Of a stretch of 14,647 nt of DNA, positions 14,582-14,647 are shown piece after piece; within the stretch, counting starts at the first letter, position 1, and each line of letters begins with the position of its first letter. This DNA is from JBBKWQ01 sp037969115 (lineage in GTDB: Bacteria; Actinomycetota; Acidimicrobiia; Acidimicrobiales; Ilumatobacteraceae). The stretch is from positions 1-14,647 of the forward strand of contig JBBKWQ010000071.1 of assembly GCA_037969115.1 (NCBI GenBank), read 5' to 3'. The notes beneath the pieces are model-generated. The model was not told the origin of the DNA and did not search any database. It saw only the letters and a list, made by a program, of their open reading frames with translations. The position numbers and the translations under genes are program-made.

Positions 14582-14647
14582 TCATGCCAGGCGCTGGAAC
14601 CAGAACAGGCTCAGGAGTGATCCGAGCAGGAGCGTCACGATGGCGCC
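14582..14647 (-). CDS. C-terminal end of a membrane protein (partial)
   Basis: A - strand frame enters from the right edge and ends with TGA at 14584-14582. The 21 visible residues read as a hydrophobic stretch (AIVTLLLGSLLSLFWFQ) followed by R-L-A, which looks like a final membrane helix with a positively charged end. It is too short to name a family. Convergence with smc and the hairpin between them support it being a real gene end. The + strand here shows no start of a following gene. Confidence 0.45.
   Translation of the reverse strand, partial: GAIVTLLLGSLLSLFWFQRLA

Overview
The window is about 65% G+C and tightly packed, with G/C-ending codons, frequent GTG starts and TANNNT-type -10 boxes placed directly before start codons. 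The order rsmD - coaD - DivIVA-like - DUF177 - rpmF - plsX - acpP - rnc - mutM - smc matches the conserved chromosomal housekeeping region of Actinobacteria. A deep-branching group such as Acidimicrobiia (Ilumatobacter-like) is my inference from overall style; no marker in the window proves it.

Left part (1-5162): a 15-bp tandem repeat sits at the left edge. It is followed by a long membrane-anchored GGDEF-EAL cyclic-di-GMP protein on the + strand, then a convergent MMPL-family (RND superfamily) transporter on the - strand with only 18 bp between the two stop codons. The repeat may encode an acidic pentapeptide tract of a divergent gene that runs off the left edge.

Middle (5163-5620): an intergenic stretch of about 200 bp holds two adjacent CGAGNNCTCG palindromes. 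It is followed by a 65-residue cysteine-rich protein on the - strand. That gene is divergent from rsmD, and both start codons lie 6 nt from a -10-like hexamer, so the two genes appear to be expressed as leaderless mRNAs from back-to-back promoters.

Right part (5620-14548): ten co-directional genes link RNA and ribosome maturation (RsmD 16S methylase, DUF177/YceD, L32, RNase III), cofactor and lipid synthesis (CoaD for CoA, PlsX for phosphatidic acid, an acyl carrier protein), DNA repair (MutM), envelope growth or division (DivIVA-like coiled coil) and chromosome organisation (SMC). CoA feeds 4'-phosphopantetheine to ACP, and PlsX uses acyl-ACP, so coaD, plsX and acpP form a functional subset. 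Several genes overlap or abut (DivIVA-like/DUF177, acpP/rnc). Candidate internal promoters precede coaD, the DivIVA-like gene, rpmF, acpP and smc, suggesting several nested transcription units rather than one simple operon.

Right edge (14549-14647): a hairpin and the last 21 codons of a convergent - strand gene ending in a hydrophobic helix. ftsY does not follow smc here. I see no tRNA, rRNA, CRISPR, insertion sequence or obvious mobile element. Most of the window is ordinary core genome; the less ordinary items are the edge repeat, the small cysteine-rich protein with its divergent promoter, the palindrome pair, and the extra membrane helices in the MMPL protein.
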